Source: Clostridia bacterium | GTDB lineage: Bacteria; Bacillota; Clostridia; Oscillospirales; Butyricicoccaceae | NCBI GenBank assembly: GCA_029099685.1 | Contig: JAQXOO010000007.1 | Span: forward strand, 1 to 49,756 | Reading direction: 5' to 3' | DNA length: 49,756 bases | Shown: positions 24,280-32,516 of the stretch, piece by piece | Layout of the letters: each line of letters begins with the position of its first letter | How positions within the stretch are numbered: position 1 is the first letter of the stretch | Made by a program: the position numbers and the translations under genes | The notes under the pieces: generated by a model | The model's input: only the letters and a program-made list of their open reading frames with translations | Databases searched by the model: none | What the model was told of the DNA's origin: nothing

Positions 24280-24429
24280 CCGGAAAATGGGAAAAGCGGC
24301 CGTTCCCATGTCCGTTGCAGACAGAATTCTGTTCGCCCCAAACGGATTGTATACAGAAATACTTGCATTCATAAATGCGCAAAACCATGTATTTTTTTGA
24401 GAATTTGGCATAAAACCGTTATTTTTACC
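24280..24429 (+). promoter_or_regulatory. Upstream regulatory region of the citrate lyase operon with three dyads
   Basis: Within the 348-base gap before citD, three symmetric sites lie upstream of the promoter: a perfect 12-bp palindrome ACAGAATTCTGT (24321-24332), TTGTATACAG centred at 24351/24352, which resembles GntR/FadR-type operators (TNGTNNNACNA), and the inverted repeat GCATT-CATA-AATGC (24365-24378). Regulator identity is inference. Confidence 0.45.
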
Positions 24430-24458
24430 TTGCTTTTGTTTCTACGCAAATCTATAAT
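24430..24458 (+). promoter_or_regulatory. Promoter of the citrate lyase operon
   Basis: TTGCTT (24430-24435), 17-base spacer, TATAAT (24453-24458), in an AT-rich stretch 60 bases before citD. Confidence 0.8.
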
Positions 24459-24518
24459 AAAAATAGACTTTTTACATCGCTTTAACATTGTATTTTTTTA
24501 AACAGGGAGCGTGAATCT

Positions 24519-24812
24519 ATGGAACTCATCAAGACCGGTATGGCCGGGACCGTGGAATCCGGCGATATCCTGGTAGAGGTCGAAAAGACCGCTGCGCCCG
24601 GCGTGGAGATCCAGCTGGACAGCACGGTCATGGGCCTGTACGGCCGGCGCATCCGGGAGGTCATCGCAGAGACTGTTTCCGAGTGCGGCGTGGATGGCGT
24701 AAAAGTCATCGCCAGCGACAAGGGCGCCTTGGACTGCACCATCCGCGCCAGGATCAAAACCGCCATCCTGCGCGCCTGCGAGAGCCAGGATTACGGCTGG
24801 TCCGTGAAGTAA
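24519..24812 (+). CDS. citD: Citrate lyase acyl carrier protein (gamma subunit)
   Basis: A 97-aa carrier that bears the 2'-(5''-triphosphoribosyl)-3'-dephospho-CoA group and shuttles the acetyl/citryl thioester. Family landmarks are GMAGTVESGDILVEVEKT near the N-terminus (its Ser is the attachment site in this motif), then LDSTVMGLYGRRI and the C-terminal DKGALDCTIRARIKTA. AGGGAG precedes the ATG. First gene of citDEFXG; 13 bases to citE. Confidence 0.95.
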   Translation: MELIKTGMAGTVESGDILVEVEKTAAPGVEIQLDSTVMGLYGRRIREVIAETVSECGVDGVKVIASDKGALDCTIRARIKTAILRACESQDYGWSVK

Positions 24813-24825
24813 GGAGGGAACTGTC

Positions 24826-25734
24826 ATGCATGAAAAGCAGAGACTGCGCCGCACCATGATGTTCATCCCGGGCAACAACCCCGGCATGATGCGCGACGCC
24901 CATATTTACGGCTCCGACTCGCTGATGTTCGACCTGGAGGACTCTGTCTCCATGGCCGAGAAGGACGCGGCCCGGATGCTGGTCTACAACGCGCTGAAGA
25001 CCATTGATTACGGCACCACGGAGCTGGTGGTCCGCATCAATCCCCTGGACACGCCCTATGGCCGGGCCGACATCGAGGCCATGGTGTGCGCCGGCGCCCA
25101 CGTGCTGCGTATGCCCAAGACCGAGACCGCCCAGGACATCATCGACTGCGAAAAGGTCATCGAGGAGATGGAGATCAAGCACAACATCCCCGTGGGCACC
25201 ACCCTGATGATGGCCGCCATCGAGGGGGCGCTGGGCGTCATTAACGCCTATCAGATCGCCACCGCCTCCAAGCGCCTCATTGGCATCGCCCTGGGCGCCG
25301 AGGACTTCTGCGCCAACATGAAGTGCCAGCGCACCACCACCGGCGCCGAGCTGCAGCTGGCCCGCCAGACCATCGTTCTTGCCGCCCGCGCCGCCGGCAT
25401 CGATGCGCTGGACACCGTCTATTCCGATGTGAACAACGAGGAGCAGCTGCTCTATGAAGCACGGCTCATCAAGGATCTGGGCTTCGACGGCAAGTCGGTC
25501 ATCAACCCCCGTCAGATCGCCCCTGTCCATTCTGTGTTCAATCCCACCCAGAAGGACATTGACAAGGCCAAGAAGATCGTGGCCGCCATCAAGGAAGCCG
25601 AGGCCCGGGGCAGCGGCGTCATCAGCCTGAACGGCAAGATGGTGGACCGCCCCGTGGTCATCCGGGCACAGCGGGTCATTGAGCTGGCCCTGGTCTCCGG
25701 CATCATCACCAAGGAGGAGGTTGAAGCCTTATGA
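24826..25734 (+). CDS. citE: Citrate lyase beta subunit (citryl-ACP lyase)
   Basis: A 302-aa cytosolic enzyme that cleaves citryl-ACP to acetyl-ACP and oxaloacetate. RRTMMFIPGNNPGMMRDA at the N-terminus, FDLEDSVSMAEKDAAR, VRINPLDTPYG and GAEDFCANM give the HpcH/HpaI-type TIM-barrel signature with the acidic Mg ligands Glu and Asp. GGAGG precedes ATG 24826. Its stop overlaps the citF start (ATGA). Confidence 0.96.
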   Translation: MHEKQRLRRTMMFIPGNNPGMMRDAHIYGSDSLMFDLEDSVSMAEKDAARMLVYNALKTIDYGTTELVVRINPLDTPYGRADIEAMVCAGAHVLRMPKTETAQDIIDCEKVIEEMEIKHNIPVGTTLMMAAIEGALGVINAYQIATASKRLIGIALGAEDFCANMKCQRTTTGAELQLARQTIVLAARAAGIDALDTVYSDVNNEEQLLYEARLIKDLGFDGKSVINPRQIAPVHSVFNPTQKDIDKAKKIVAAIKEAEARGSGVISLNGKMVDRPVVIRAQRVIELALVSGIITKEEVEAL

Positions 25735-27266
25735 AAAACGCCATCGGACACGAGCTCTGCCCCGAACTGATGCAGAGCCTGGGGCTGGAGCTTCACGACG
25801 CGCCCCAGCAGAAGGACACCGCCACCCTGCAGCAGCGGCTGCAGAGCAACGGCAAGCTGATGAACTCCCTGGAGGACGCCATCCGCGCCGCCGGTCTCCG
25901 GGACGGCATGACCATCTCCTTCCACCACCACTTCCGGGACGGCGACTACGTCCTCAACGATGTGGTGAAAAAGATCTCTGAAATGGGCTACAAGGATATC
26001 ACCGTGGCCTCCTCCTCGCTGAGCAACGCCCACGGCCCCCTGGTCCAGTACATCAAGGACGGCACCGTCACCGCCCTGCAGTCCTCCGGCTGCCGGGGCA
26101 AGCTGGCCGACGCCATCTCCAAGTGTGAGGTGGAACTGAAGCAGCCCGTTATCTTCCGCAGCCACGGCGGCCGCGCCGCCGCCATCGCCAACGGCACTCT
26201 GCACATCGACATCGCTTTCCTGGGCGTGGCCTCCTGCGACGCGCTGGGCAACGCCTCCGGCACCAATGAGGAAGGCACCAGCATGTGCGGCTCTCTGGGC
26301 TATGCCAAGGTGGACGCCCGCTACGCCGACAAGGTGGTGCTGCTCACCGAGAAGCTGGCTCCCTATCCCAACCTGCCCGCCTCCATCCCCGCCACCGACG
26401 TGGATTATGTGGTGAAGGTGGACGCCATCGGCGACAGCTCCAAGATCTCCTCCGGGGCCACCCGCTACACCAAGAATCCCCGCGACCTGCTGATCGCGGA
26501 GACCGCCGCAAAGGCCATCATGGCCTCCGGCTATTTCCAGGACGGCTTCTCCATCCAGACCGGCTCCGGCGGCGCGGCGCTGGCCGTCACCCGCTTTATC
26601 GAAAACGAAATGGCCGAGCAGGGCATCACCGCAGACTTCGCCCTGGGCGGCATCACCTCCCAGATCGTCAAGCTCCATGAGCAGGGCCTGGTGAAAAAGG
26701 TCCTGGACGTTCAGGGCTTCGACGGCGAAGCCGCCCGCTCCATCCGGGACAACCCCGGCCACTGTGAGATCGACGGCAACCAGTATGCCAGCCCCTTCAA
26801 CGAGGGCAGCGCCATCCACCAGCTGGACGTGGTCATCCTGTCCGCCCTGGAGATCGACACCCAGTTCAACGTCAACGTGCTCACCGGCTCTGACGGCATC
26901 ATCCGCGGCGCCATCGGCGGCCATCCCGACACCGCCGCCTGCGCAGCCCTCACCGTGATCGTCAGTCCTCTGATCCGCGGCCGCATCCCCTGCGTGGTGG
27001 ACAAGGTGGGCTGCCTCATCACCGAAGGCTCCGTGTGTGACGTGCTGGTCACCGATGTGGGCATCGCCGTCAACCCCAACCGTCCCGAGGTGGAGCAGCG
27101 GCTGAAGGCCGCCGGCCTGAAGGTCAAGACCATCCAGCAGCTTCGCGACGAGGCTTATGCCGTGGTGGGCAAGCCCGACGAGCTGGCCTTCGGCGACAGG
27201 GTCGTGGCCGTGGTCACGGATCCCAAGGGCCGCGCGCTGGACGTCATCCGCAACGTCAAGGCCTGA
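25731..27266 (+). CDS. citF: Citrate lyase alpha subunit (citrate:acetyl-ACP transferase)
   Basis: A 511-aa CoA-transferase-fold enzyme that exchanges the acetyl group of acetyl-ACP for citrate, giving citryl-ACP and acetate. Recognisable blocks are ISFHHHFRDGDYVLNDV near residue 63, FRSHGGRAAAIANGTLHID, TGSGGAALAVTRF and the C-terminal VTDPKGRALDVIRNV. Length is normal for CitF. It overlaps citE by four bases and abuts citX (TGA-ATG), so the operon is tightly coupled. Confidence 0.96.
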   Translation: MKNAIGHELCPELMQSLGLELHDAPQQKDTATLQQRLQSNGKLMNSLEDAIRAAGLRDGMTISFHHHFRDGDYVLNDVVKKISEMGYKDITVASSSLSNAHGPLVQYIKDGTVTALQSSGCRGKLADAISKCEVELKQPVIFRSHGGRAAAIANGTLHIDIAFLGVASCDALGNASGTNEEGTSMCGSLGYAKVDARYADKVVLLTEKLAPYPNLPASIPATDVDYVVKVDAIGDSSKISSGATRYTKNPRDLLIAETAAKAIMASGYFQDGFSIQTGSGGAALAVTRFIENEMAEQGITADFALGGITSQIVKLHEQGLVKKVLDVQGFDGEAARSIRDNPGHCEIDGNQYASPFNEGSAIHQLDVVILSALEIDTQFNVNVLTGSDGIIRGAIGGHPDTAACAALTVIVSPLIRGRIPCVVDKVGCLITEGSVCDVLVTDVGIAVNPNRPEVEQRLKAAGLKVKTIQQLRDEAYAVVGKPDELAFGDRVVAVVTDPKGRALDVIRNVKA

Positions 27267-27791
27267 ATGCCGGAGATCGAGATCACCCTGGAGCAGCTGC
27301 TGGAAAGCCGCGACAAGCGGGCGGAGTTCCAGGCCATCCTGCTCCGGGGCTACGGCACGCCGCTGGTGTCCTTCACGGTGAATATGCCCGGCAAGGTGAA
27401 GAAAAACCACCGTTCCGAGACGGTTTTTCTGGCCGGGGTGGAAGCGATCCGGGAGGCCCTGGCGGGCAAGATCGTGTATTATAAATTACTGGACAATATC
27501 ACCGGTCCGGAGGGGTACTTTGCCGTGGACATGGAGGTGTCTTCGCTGAAAGCCGCCATGTGCCGCATCGAGGAGGAACACCCCCTGGGCCGGCTGATGG
27601 ACATCGATGTGCTGTCCGCGCCGGGCAAACACGTAAGCCGCACCACGCTGGGGCAGCAGCCCCGGAAATGTCTGGTCTGCGGCGGTATGGCGGCGGCCTG
27701 CACCCGCAGCCGCGCCCACCCGGCAGAGCAGCTCATCGAGGCCGTGGACCGGCTGCTTGCGGGCTGGGAGGCTCCCCATGACCCCCGCTGA
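27267..27791 (+). CDS. citX: Apo-citrate lyase phosphoribosyl-dephospho-CoA transferase
   Basis: A 174-aa enzyme that attaches the prosthetic group made by CitG onto CitD. The conserved metal-binding motif GRLMDIDV is present (about 109-116), followed by RKCLVCGGMAAACTRSRAH, typical of CitX. It starts directly after citF and overlaps citG by 14 bases. A separate citX and citG, as here, contrasts with the fused CitXG of some species. Confidence 0.93.
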   Translation: MPEIEITLEQLLESRDKRAEFQAILLRGYGTPLVSFTVNMPGKVKKNHRSETVFLAGVEAIREALAGKIVYYKLLDNITGPEGYFAVDMEVSSLKAAMCRIEEEHPLGRLMDIDVLSAPGKHVSRTTLGQQPRKCLVCGGMAAACTRSRAHPAEQLIEAVDRLLAGWEAPHDPR

Positions 27792-28566
27792 CATCGCCCG
27801 AATGGCCCGGGAAGCCTTGGAACGGGAGGTGCTGCTGACCCCCAAGCCCGGGCTTGTGGACGCCGCCAACGCCGGCGCTCACAGGGATATGGACAAGGAC
27901 ACCTTTCTGCGTTCCGCCGCCGCGCTGGAGCCCTGGTTCCGGGTGCTGGCGGAGACCGGGGAACAGCTGGCGGGGCAGGAGCCTGCCATTGTGCTGCCCC
28001 ATCTGCGGCCCATCGGGCTGAAAGCAGAACGGGATATGTACGCCGCCACCGGCGGCGTCAACACCCACAAGGGCGCGCTGTTTTCTCTGGGCCTTTTGTG
28101 CGCCGCAAGCGGACGCTTGTCCGCCGGAAAGCAGCCCCTCACCGCGGAAAGCCTGTGCGCGGTCTGCGGCGCCATGACGGCGGGCATCACCCAGCGGGAA
28201 CTGCATGACCGGGACACCCACGGGCGCATGGCCCACGCGGACTACGGCGCAAAAGGCGTCCGGGGCGAAGCCGAATCGGGCTTTGCCAGCGTCCGCCGCC
28301 TGGCGCTGCCTTATCTGGCGGAGGAAAACGGCCCCTATCTGGCCCTGCTGTCCCTCATCACCCATGTCCGGGACACCAATGTGCTTCACCGGGCGGGGGA
28401 GGAGGGCCTGCGCTGGCTGCAAGGCCGGGCAAAAGCAATTTTGGAAGATTTTTCCATCTCCGAACTGGAGCGGCTGGACCGGGAATGCATCGAAAGAAAC
28501 ATCAGCCCCGGCGGCAGCGCCGACCTGCTGGCCCTCGCTTTCTTTCTGGAAGCGGCGAGCCAATGA
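27778..28566 (+). CDS. citG: Triphosphoribosyl-dephospho-CoA synthase
   Basis: A 262-aa enzyme that makes the citrate lyase prosthetic-group precursor from ATP and dephospho-CoA. TPKPGLVDAANAGAHRDMD near the N-terminus and GGVNTHKGALFSLGLL in the middle are the family signatures. The start is ATG 27778 after GGGAGG inside citX; a TTG at 27757 opens the frame earlier but lacks a ribosome-binding site. Last of the cit genes; the aconitase homologue follows after 79 bases. Confidence 0.94.
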   Translation: MTPADIARMAREALEREVLLTPKPGLVDAANAGAHRDMDKDTFLRSAAALEPWFRVLAETGEQLAGQEPAIVLPHLRPIGLKAERDMYAATGGVNTHKGALFSLGLLCAASGRLSAGKQPLTAESLCAVCGAMTAGITQRELHDRDTHGRMAHADYGAKGVRGEAESGFASVRRLALPYLAEENGPYLALLSLITHVRDTNVLHRAGEEGLRWLQGRAKAILEDFSISELERLDRECIERNISPGGSADLLALAFFLEAASQ

Positions 28567-28645
28567 AAACGGGCCGCCGCTCCCATCCTGCGAAATCCCC
28601 AAACCAATCATTTTTACAATGATATATTAAGAGGAGGAAACCCCT

Positions 28646-30907
28646 ATGGTAGAAGTCATCAAAAAGGGCGCTTATCTGGTAGACGGTCAGATCGTTTACG
28701 CCGATCAGGCCCAGAATGTCGCCTCTCCCGATGAGGCACGGGAAAAGACCATCGCGTATTCCATCCTGCGCGCCCACAACAAGGGCAAGGACCCCAAGAA
28801 GATGCAGATCAAGTTTGATGCTCTGATCTCTCACGACATCACCTTCGTCGGCATTATCCAGACCGCCAAGGCTTCCGGCCTGAAGGAGTTCCCCATTCCT
28901 TACGCCATGACCAACTGCCACAACTCCCTGTGCGCCGTGGGCGGCACCATCAATGAGGATGACCACGCCTTCGGCCTGTCCGCCGCCAAAAAGTACGGCG
29001 GTATCTACGTCCCCGCCAACCAGGCGGTCATCCACCAGTACGCCCGTGAGCGCCTGGCCGGCTGCGGCAAGATGATCCTGGGCTCCGACTCCCACACCCG
29101 CTACGGCGCTTACGGCTGCCTGGGCGTGGGCGAAGGCGGCGGCGAGCTGGTGAAGCAGCTGCTGGAGAACACCTATGACGTGGCCGCGCCCGAAGTGGTC
29201 ATGGTCTATCTGGACGGCAAGCCCCGCAAGGGCGTGGGTCCCCAGGACGTGGCCATCGCCCTGGTGGCAGCCACCTTCCCCAACGGCGACGTGAAGAACA
29301 AGGTCCTGGAGTTCGTGGGCCCCGGCGTCAAGGAGCTGTCCTGCGACTTCCGCATCGGCGTGGACGTCATGACCACCGAGACCTCCTGCCTGACCTCCGT
29401 CTGGGTCACCGACGAAAAGGTCAAGGCCTATTATGAGAACATCGGCCGCCCCGAGGATTTCAAGGAGCTGCAGCCTGAAAACGGCGCTTATTACGACAGC
29501 GTTGTCCACATCGACCTCAGCAAGGTGGAGTGCATGATCGCCCTGCCCTTCCATCCCTCCATCGCCTACACCATCCATGAGCTGCAGGCCGACCCCGAGG
29601 GCATCTTCAAAAAGGTGGAAGAGGCCTGCAACAAGCAGCTGGGCGGCAAGGTGAAGATGGACCTGTGCCGCAACATCGTGGACGGCAAGGTCACCTGCGA
29701 CCAGGGCGTTATCGTGGGCTGCTCCGGCGGTATGTATGAGAACATTGTGGAGGCCGCCGCCATCCTGAAGGACCAGTCCATCGGCAACGGCTACTTCGAC
29801 ATGAGCGTTTATGCTTCCTCCACGCCCATCAACCTGGCCATCACCAAAAACGGCACCGCCGCTACCCTGATGGAGGCCGGCGCGGTGATGAAGCCCAGCT
29901 TCTGCGGCCCCTGCTTCGGCGCCGGCGACACGCCCGCCAACAACGCCCTGTCCATCCGTCACGCCACCCGTAACTTCGCCAACCGCGAAGGCTCCAAGCC
30001 CGGCAACGGCCAGATCTCCGCGGTTGCGCTGATGGACGCCCGCTCCATCGCCGCCACCGCCCGCAACGGCGGTGTGCTCACCGCTGCCACCGATGTGGAT
30101 TACGAATCTCCCTCTGCCGAGGATCTGAAGTACACCTATGACGGCTCCGTTTACGCCAAGCGCTGCTACGAGGGCTTCGGCAAGGCCGATCCCAGCGCGG
30201 AGCTGCGTTATGGCCCCAACATCAAGGACTGGCCCGCCATGCCCGCCCTGGAGGACGACCTGCTGGTGAAGCTGTGCGCCGTCATCCACGACCCGGTCAC
30301 CACCACCGATGAGCTGATCCCCTCCGGCGAGACCTCTTCCTACCGTTCCAACCCCATCGGACTGTCTGAGTTTGCGCTCAGCCGCCGTGTCCCCGAGTAC
30401 GTAGGACGCTCCAAGGCGGTCCGCGCCATGGAAGAAGCCCGCGAAAAGGGCGAGACCCCTGACGAAGTGAAGGAAGTCCTGGCCAAGGTGGGCGGAGACG
30501 CCGCCAAGACCACCATCGGTTCCTGCGTCTTTGCCAACAAGCCCGGCGACGGCTCTGCCCGTGAGCAGGCCGCTTCCTGCCAGAAGGTGCTGGGCGGCTT
30601 CGCCAACATCTGCTACGAGTACGCCACCAAGCGGTACCGTTCCAACTGCATCAACTGGGGCATCGTGCCCTTCACCATGGATAAGGCCAACGAGTTCTCC
30701 TATGAGGACGGCGACTGGGTCTATATCCCCGGCGTGAAGGCCGCCATCCTGGAGGGTAAGGAGGACATCCCCGCCAAGGTCATCACCAAGGACGGCAAGG
30801 TCGCAGACCTGCCCCTCCAGTGCAAGGGCCTGACCGATGATGAAAAGCTGATCCTCAAAGAAGGCTGCCTGATGAACTATTACGCTGCCGGTTACGGCAA
30901 AGCCTGA
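28646..30907 (+). CDS. Aconitase family hydratase (YbhJ-like)
   Basis: A 753-aa [4Fe-4S] hydro-lyase. The three cluster cysteines are visible: Cys359 in VGCSGG and Cys420/Cys423 in FCGPC. LGSDSHTRYGAYG matches aconitase active-site blocks, and a swivel domain follows from about residue 600 (GSCVFANKPGDG). Length and layout match the E. coli YbhJ-type putative hydratase rather than classical AcnA/AcnB. Its place between citrate lyase and isocitrate dehydrogenase indicates that it interconverts citrate and isocitrate here; that is inference. AGGAGG precedes the ATG. Only a weak promoter-like TATATT (around 28622) precedes it, so it may be co-transcribed with citDEFXG. Confidence 0.88.
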   Translation: MVEVIKKGAYLVDGQIVYADQAQNVASPDEAREKTIAYSILRAHNKGKDPKKMQIKFDALISHDITFVGIIQTAKASGLKEFPIPYAMTNCHNSLCAVGGTINEDDHAFGLSAAKKYGGIYVPANQAVIHQYARERLAGCGKMILGSDSHTRYGAYGCLGVGEGGGELVKQLLENTYDVAAPEVVMVYLDGKPRKGVGPQDVAIALVAATFPNGDVKNKVLEFVGPGVKELSCDFRIGVDVMTTETSCLTSVWVTDEKVKAYYENIGRPEDFKELQPENGAYYDSVVHIDLSKVECMIALPFHPSIAYTIHELQADPEGIFKKVEEACNKQLGGKVKMDLCRNIVDGKVTCDQGVIVGCSGGMYENIVEAAAILKDQSIGNGYFDMSVYASSTPINLAITKNGTAATLMEAGAVMKPSFCGPCFGAGDTPANNALSIRHATRNFANREGSKPGNGQISAVALMDARSIAATARNGGVLTAATDVDYESPSAEDLKYTYDGSVYAKRCYEGFGKADPSAELRYGPNIKDWPAMPALEDDLLVKLCAVIHDPVTTTDELIPSGETSSYRSNPIGLSEFALSRRVPEYVGRSKAVRAMEEAREKGETPDEVKEVLAKVGGDAAKTTIGSCVFANKPGDGSAREQAASCQKVLGGFANICYEYATKRYRSNCINWGIVPFTMDKANEFSYEDGDWVYIPGVKAAILEGKEDIPAKVITKDGKVADLPLQCKGLTDDEKLILKEGCLMNYYAAGYGKA

Positions 30908-31206
30908 TTTGCCGCAAGAGTTCTTCGGTCATGCGGCAGGATCGCCGGGCCGCTGTACACACGGTACTGCCGTGCCGGCGATTCCCTGCCTGACCTTGCC
31001 TTTTTACAGGAAATCCATTATAAAAGCACGGCGGCATCCTGTGCCGCGCACGCGGTACTGCCGCTCCGGGCATCTTCCGCGGGACTGTGCCTTTTCCCGG
31101 GAGCCCCCAAAGCCGCGCGGCTGCGCGGAAACCCCGAGCCCGCAGGGGCCGGTGTGCGAACTGGCCCGTATTCTTCCGATTAAAAACGATAAAGGAGTTC
31201 ACGCTT
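30908..31206 (+). promoter_or_regulatory. Long intergenic region and leader before icd, with an 11-base direct repeat
   Basis: No gene is seen in this 299-base gap. CGGTACTGCCG occurs at 30962-30972 and again at 31053-31063, each at the start of a loosely similar ~55-base segment, one upstream of the promoter and one in the transcribed leader. Hairpins include GCCGCA/TGCGGC (30911-30937) and GCGGCA/TGCCGC (about 31031-31047). The leader of about 175 bases is long for this window. Confidence 0.5.
30996..31024 (+). promoter_or_regulatory. Promoter of icd
   Basis: TTGCCT (30996-31001), 17-base spacer, TATAAA (31019-31024). An AT-rich island inside otherwise GC-rich spacer. Confidence 0.6.
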
Positions 31207-32427
31207 ATGGCTAAAATTCAGATGAAGACCCCCCTGGTGGAGATGGACGGCGACGAGATGACCCGCATCCTGTGGCAGATGATCAAGGACAAGCTGATCC
31301 TGCCCTATGTGGACCTGAAGACCGAGTATTATGACCTGGGCCTGCTGAACCGCAACGCCACCAAGGACCAGGTGACCATCGACGCCGCCAACGCCAACAA
31401 GAAGTACGGCGTCGGCGTCAAGTGCGCCACCATCACCCCCAACAAGCAGCGTATGGAGGAATATCCCCAGCTCACCGAGATGTGGAAGAGCCCCAACGGC
31501 ACCATCCGTTCCATCCTGGACGGCACCGTGTTCCGCACCCCCATCTGCATCCCCGCCATCAAGCCCGTGGTGAAGAACTGGGAAAAGCCCATCACCATCG
31601 CCCGTCACGCCTACGGTGACGTTTACAAGTCTGTGGATATGTATACCACCGAGCCCGGCACCTGCACCATGACCTTCAAAGGCGACGAGACCGGCGAAGA
31701 AAAGACCCTCACCGTTCAGAAGGTCAACGGCCCCGCTGTCTGGCAGGGCGCTCACAATAAGGAAAGCTCCATCCGCTCCTTTGCAAAGGCCTGCTTCCAG
31801 TACGCCATCGACACCAAGCAGGACCTGTGGTTCTCCACCAAGGACACCATCGCCAAGGTTTACGACGGCGAGTTCAAGAAGGTCTTTGAGGAAGAGTTTG
31901 AAAAGGGCTACAAGGAGCAGTTTGAAAAGCTGGGCATCACTTATTTCTACACCCTGATCGACGACGCCGTTGCCCGGGTCATCCGCTCCAAGGGCGGCTA
32001 CATCTGGGCCTGCAAGAACTACGACGGCGACGTCATGAGCGACATGGTGTCCACCGCTTTCGGCTCTCTGGCCATGATGACCTCCGTGCTGGTCTCTCCC
32101 GACGGCAACTACGAGTTTGAGGCCGCCCACGGCACCGTCACCAAGCACTATTACAAGCATCTGAAGGGCGAAAAGACCTCCACCAACTCCATGGCGACCA
32201 TTTTCGCCTGGTCCGGCGCCTTCAAAAAGCGCGGCGAGCTGGATGACCTGCCCGAACTGGTGGCCTTCGGCGAAAAGCTGGAGGAGGCCTGCTTCGACAC
32301 GCTGAACGCCGGCATCATGACCAAGGACCTGGTGGGTCTGGTGGAGCCCGGCTTCGAGGCTCATGCCGTCAACTCCGAGGAGTTCCTGGACGCCATCGCC
32401 CAGCGCCTGGCCGCCAAGCTGGCTTAA
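31207..32427 (+). CDS. icd: NADP-dependent isocitrate dehydrogenase (eukaryotic-type)
   Basis: A 406-aa enzyme that oxidatively decarboxylates isocitrate to 2-oxoglutarate, here probably for glutamate synthesis. TPLVEMDGDEMTRILWQMI, VKCATITPNKQRMEEY, WKSPNGTIRSILDGTVFR and EAAHGTVTKHYYKH mark the homodimeric type II subfamily shared with mitochondrial and cytosolic eukaryotic IDH; the cofactor region HGTVT and STNSMATIFAW is that of NADP enzymes. The start is ATG 31207 after AAAGGAG; the earlier open frame to 31087 runs through the leader. It has its own promoter and a strong terminator. Confidence 0.95.
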   Translation: MAKIQMKTPLVEMDGDEMTRILWQMIKDKLILPYVDLKTEYYDLGLLNRNATKDQVTIDAANANKKYGVGVKCATITPNKQRMEEYPQLTEMWKSPNGTIRSILDGTVFRTPICIPAIKPVVKNWEKPITIARHAYGDVYKSVDMYTTEPGTCTMTFKGDETGEEKTLTVQKVNGPAVWQGAHNKESSIRSFAKACFQYAIDTKQDLWFSTKDTIAKVYDGEFKKVFEEEFEKGYKEQFEKLGITYFYTLIDDAVARVIRSKGGYIWACKNYDGDVMSDMVSTAFGSLAMMTSVLVSPDGNYEFEAAHGTVTKHYYKHLKGEKTSTNSMATIFAWSGAFKKRGELDDLPELVAFGEKLEEACFDTLNAGIMTKDLVGLVEPGFEAHAVNSEEFLDAIAQRLAAKLA

Positions 32428-32445
32428 ACCATCTGATAAACAGTA

Positions 32446-32480
32446 CAAAAACACCCTTGCCGCCCGGCAAGGGTGTTTTT
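32446..32480. terminator. Bidirectional terminator between icd and the GNAT gene
   Basis: 11-bp stem (32451-32461 with 32466-32476), 4-base loop, flanked by AAAAA and TTTTT so that it works on both strands. Confidence 0.85.
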
Positions 32481-32516
32481 CTCTCAAAACGGGGAACAGG
32501 GAAGCATACGCGCCCG

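Noticed and set aside
25512-27410. Long antisense frame over citF (and a similar one at 28502-30289 over the aconitase homologue)
   Set aside because: Repetitive Gly/Val/His/Leu composition and exact mirror of real genes; no start signal.
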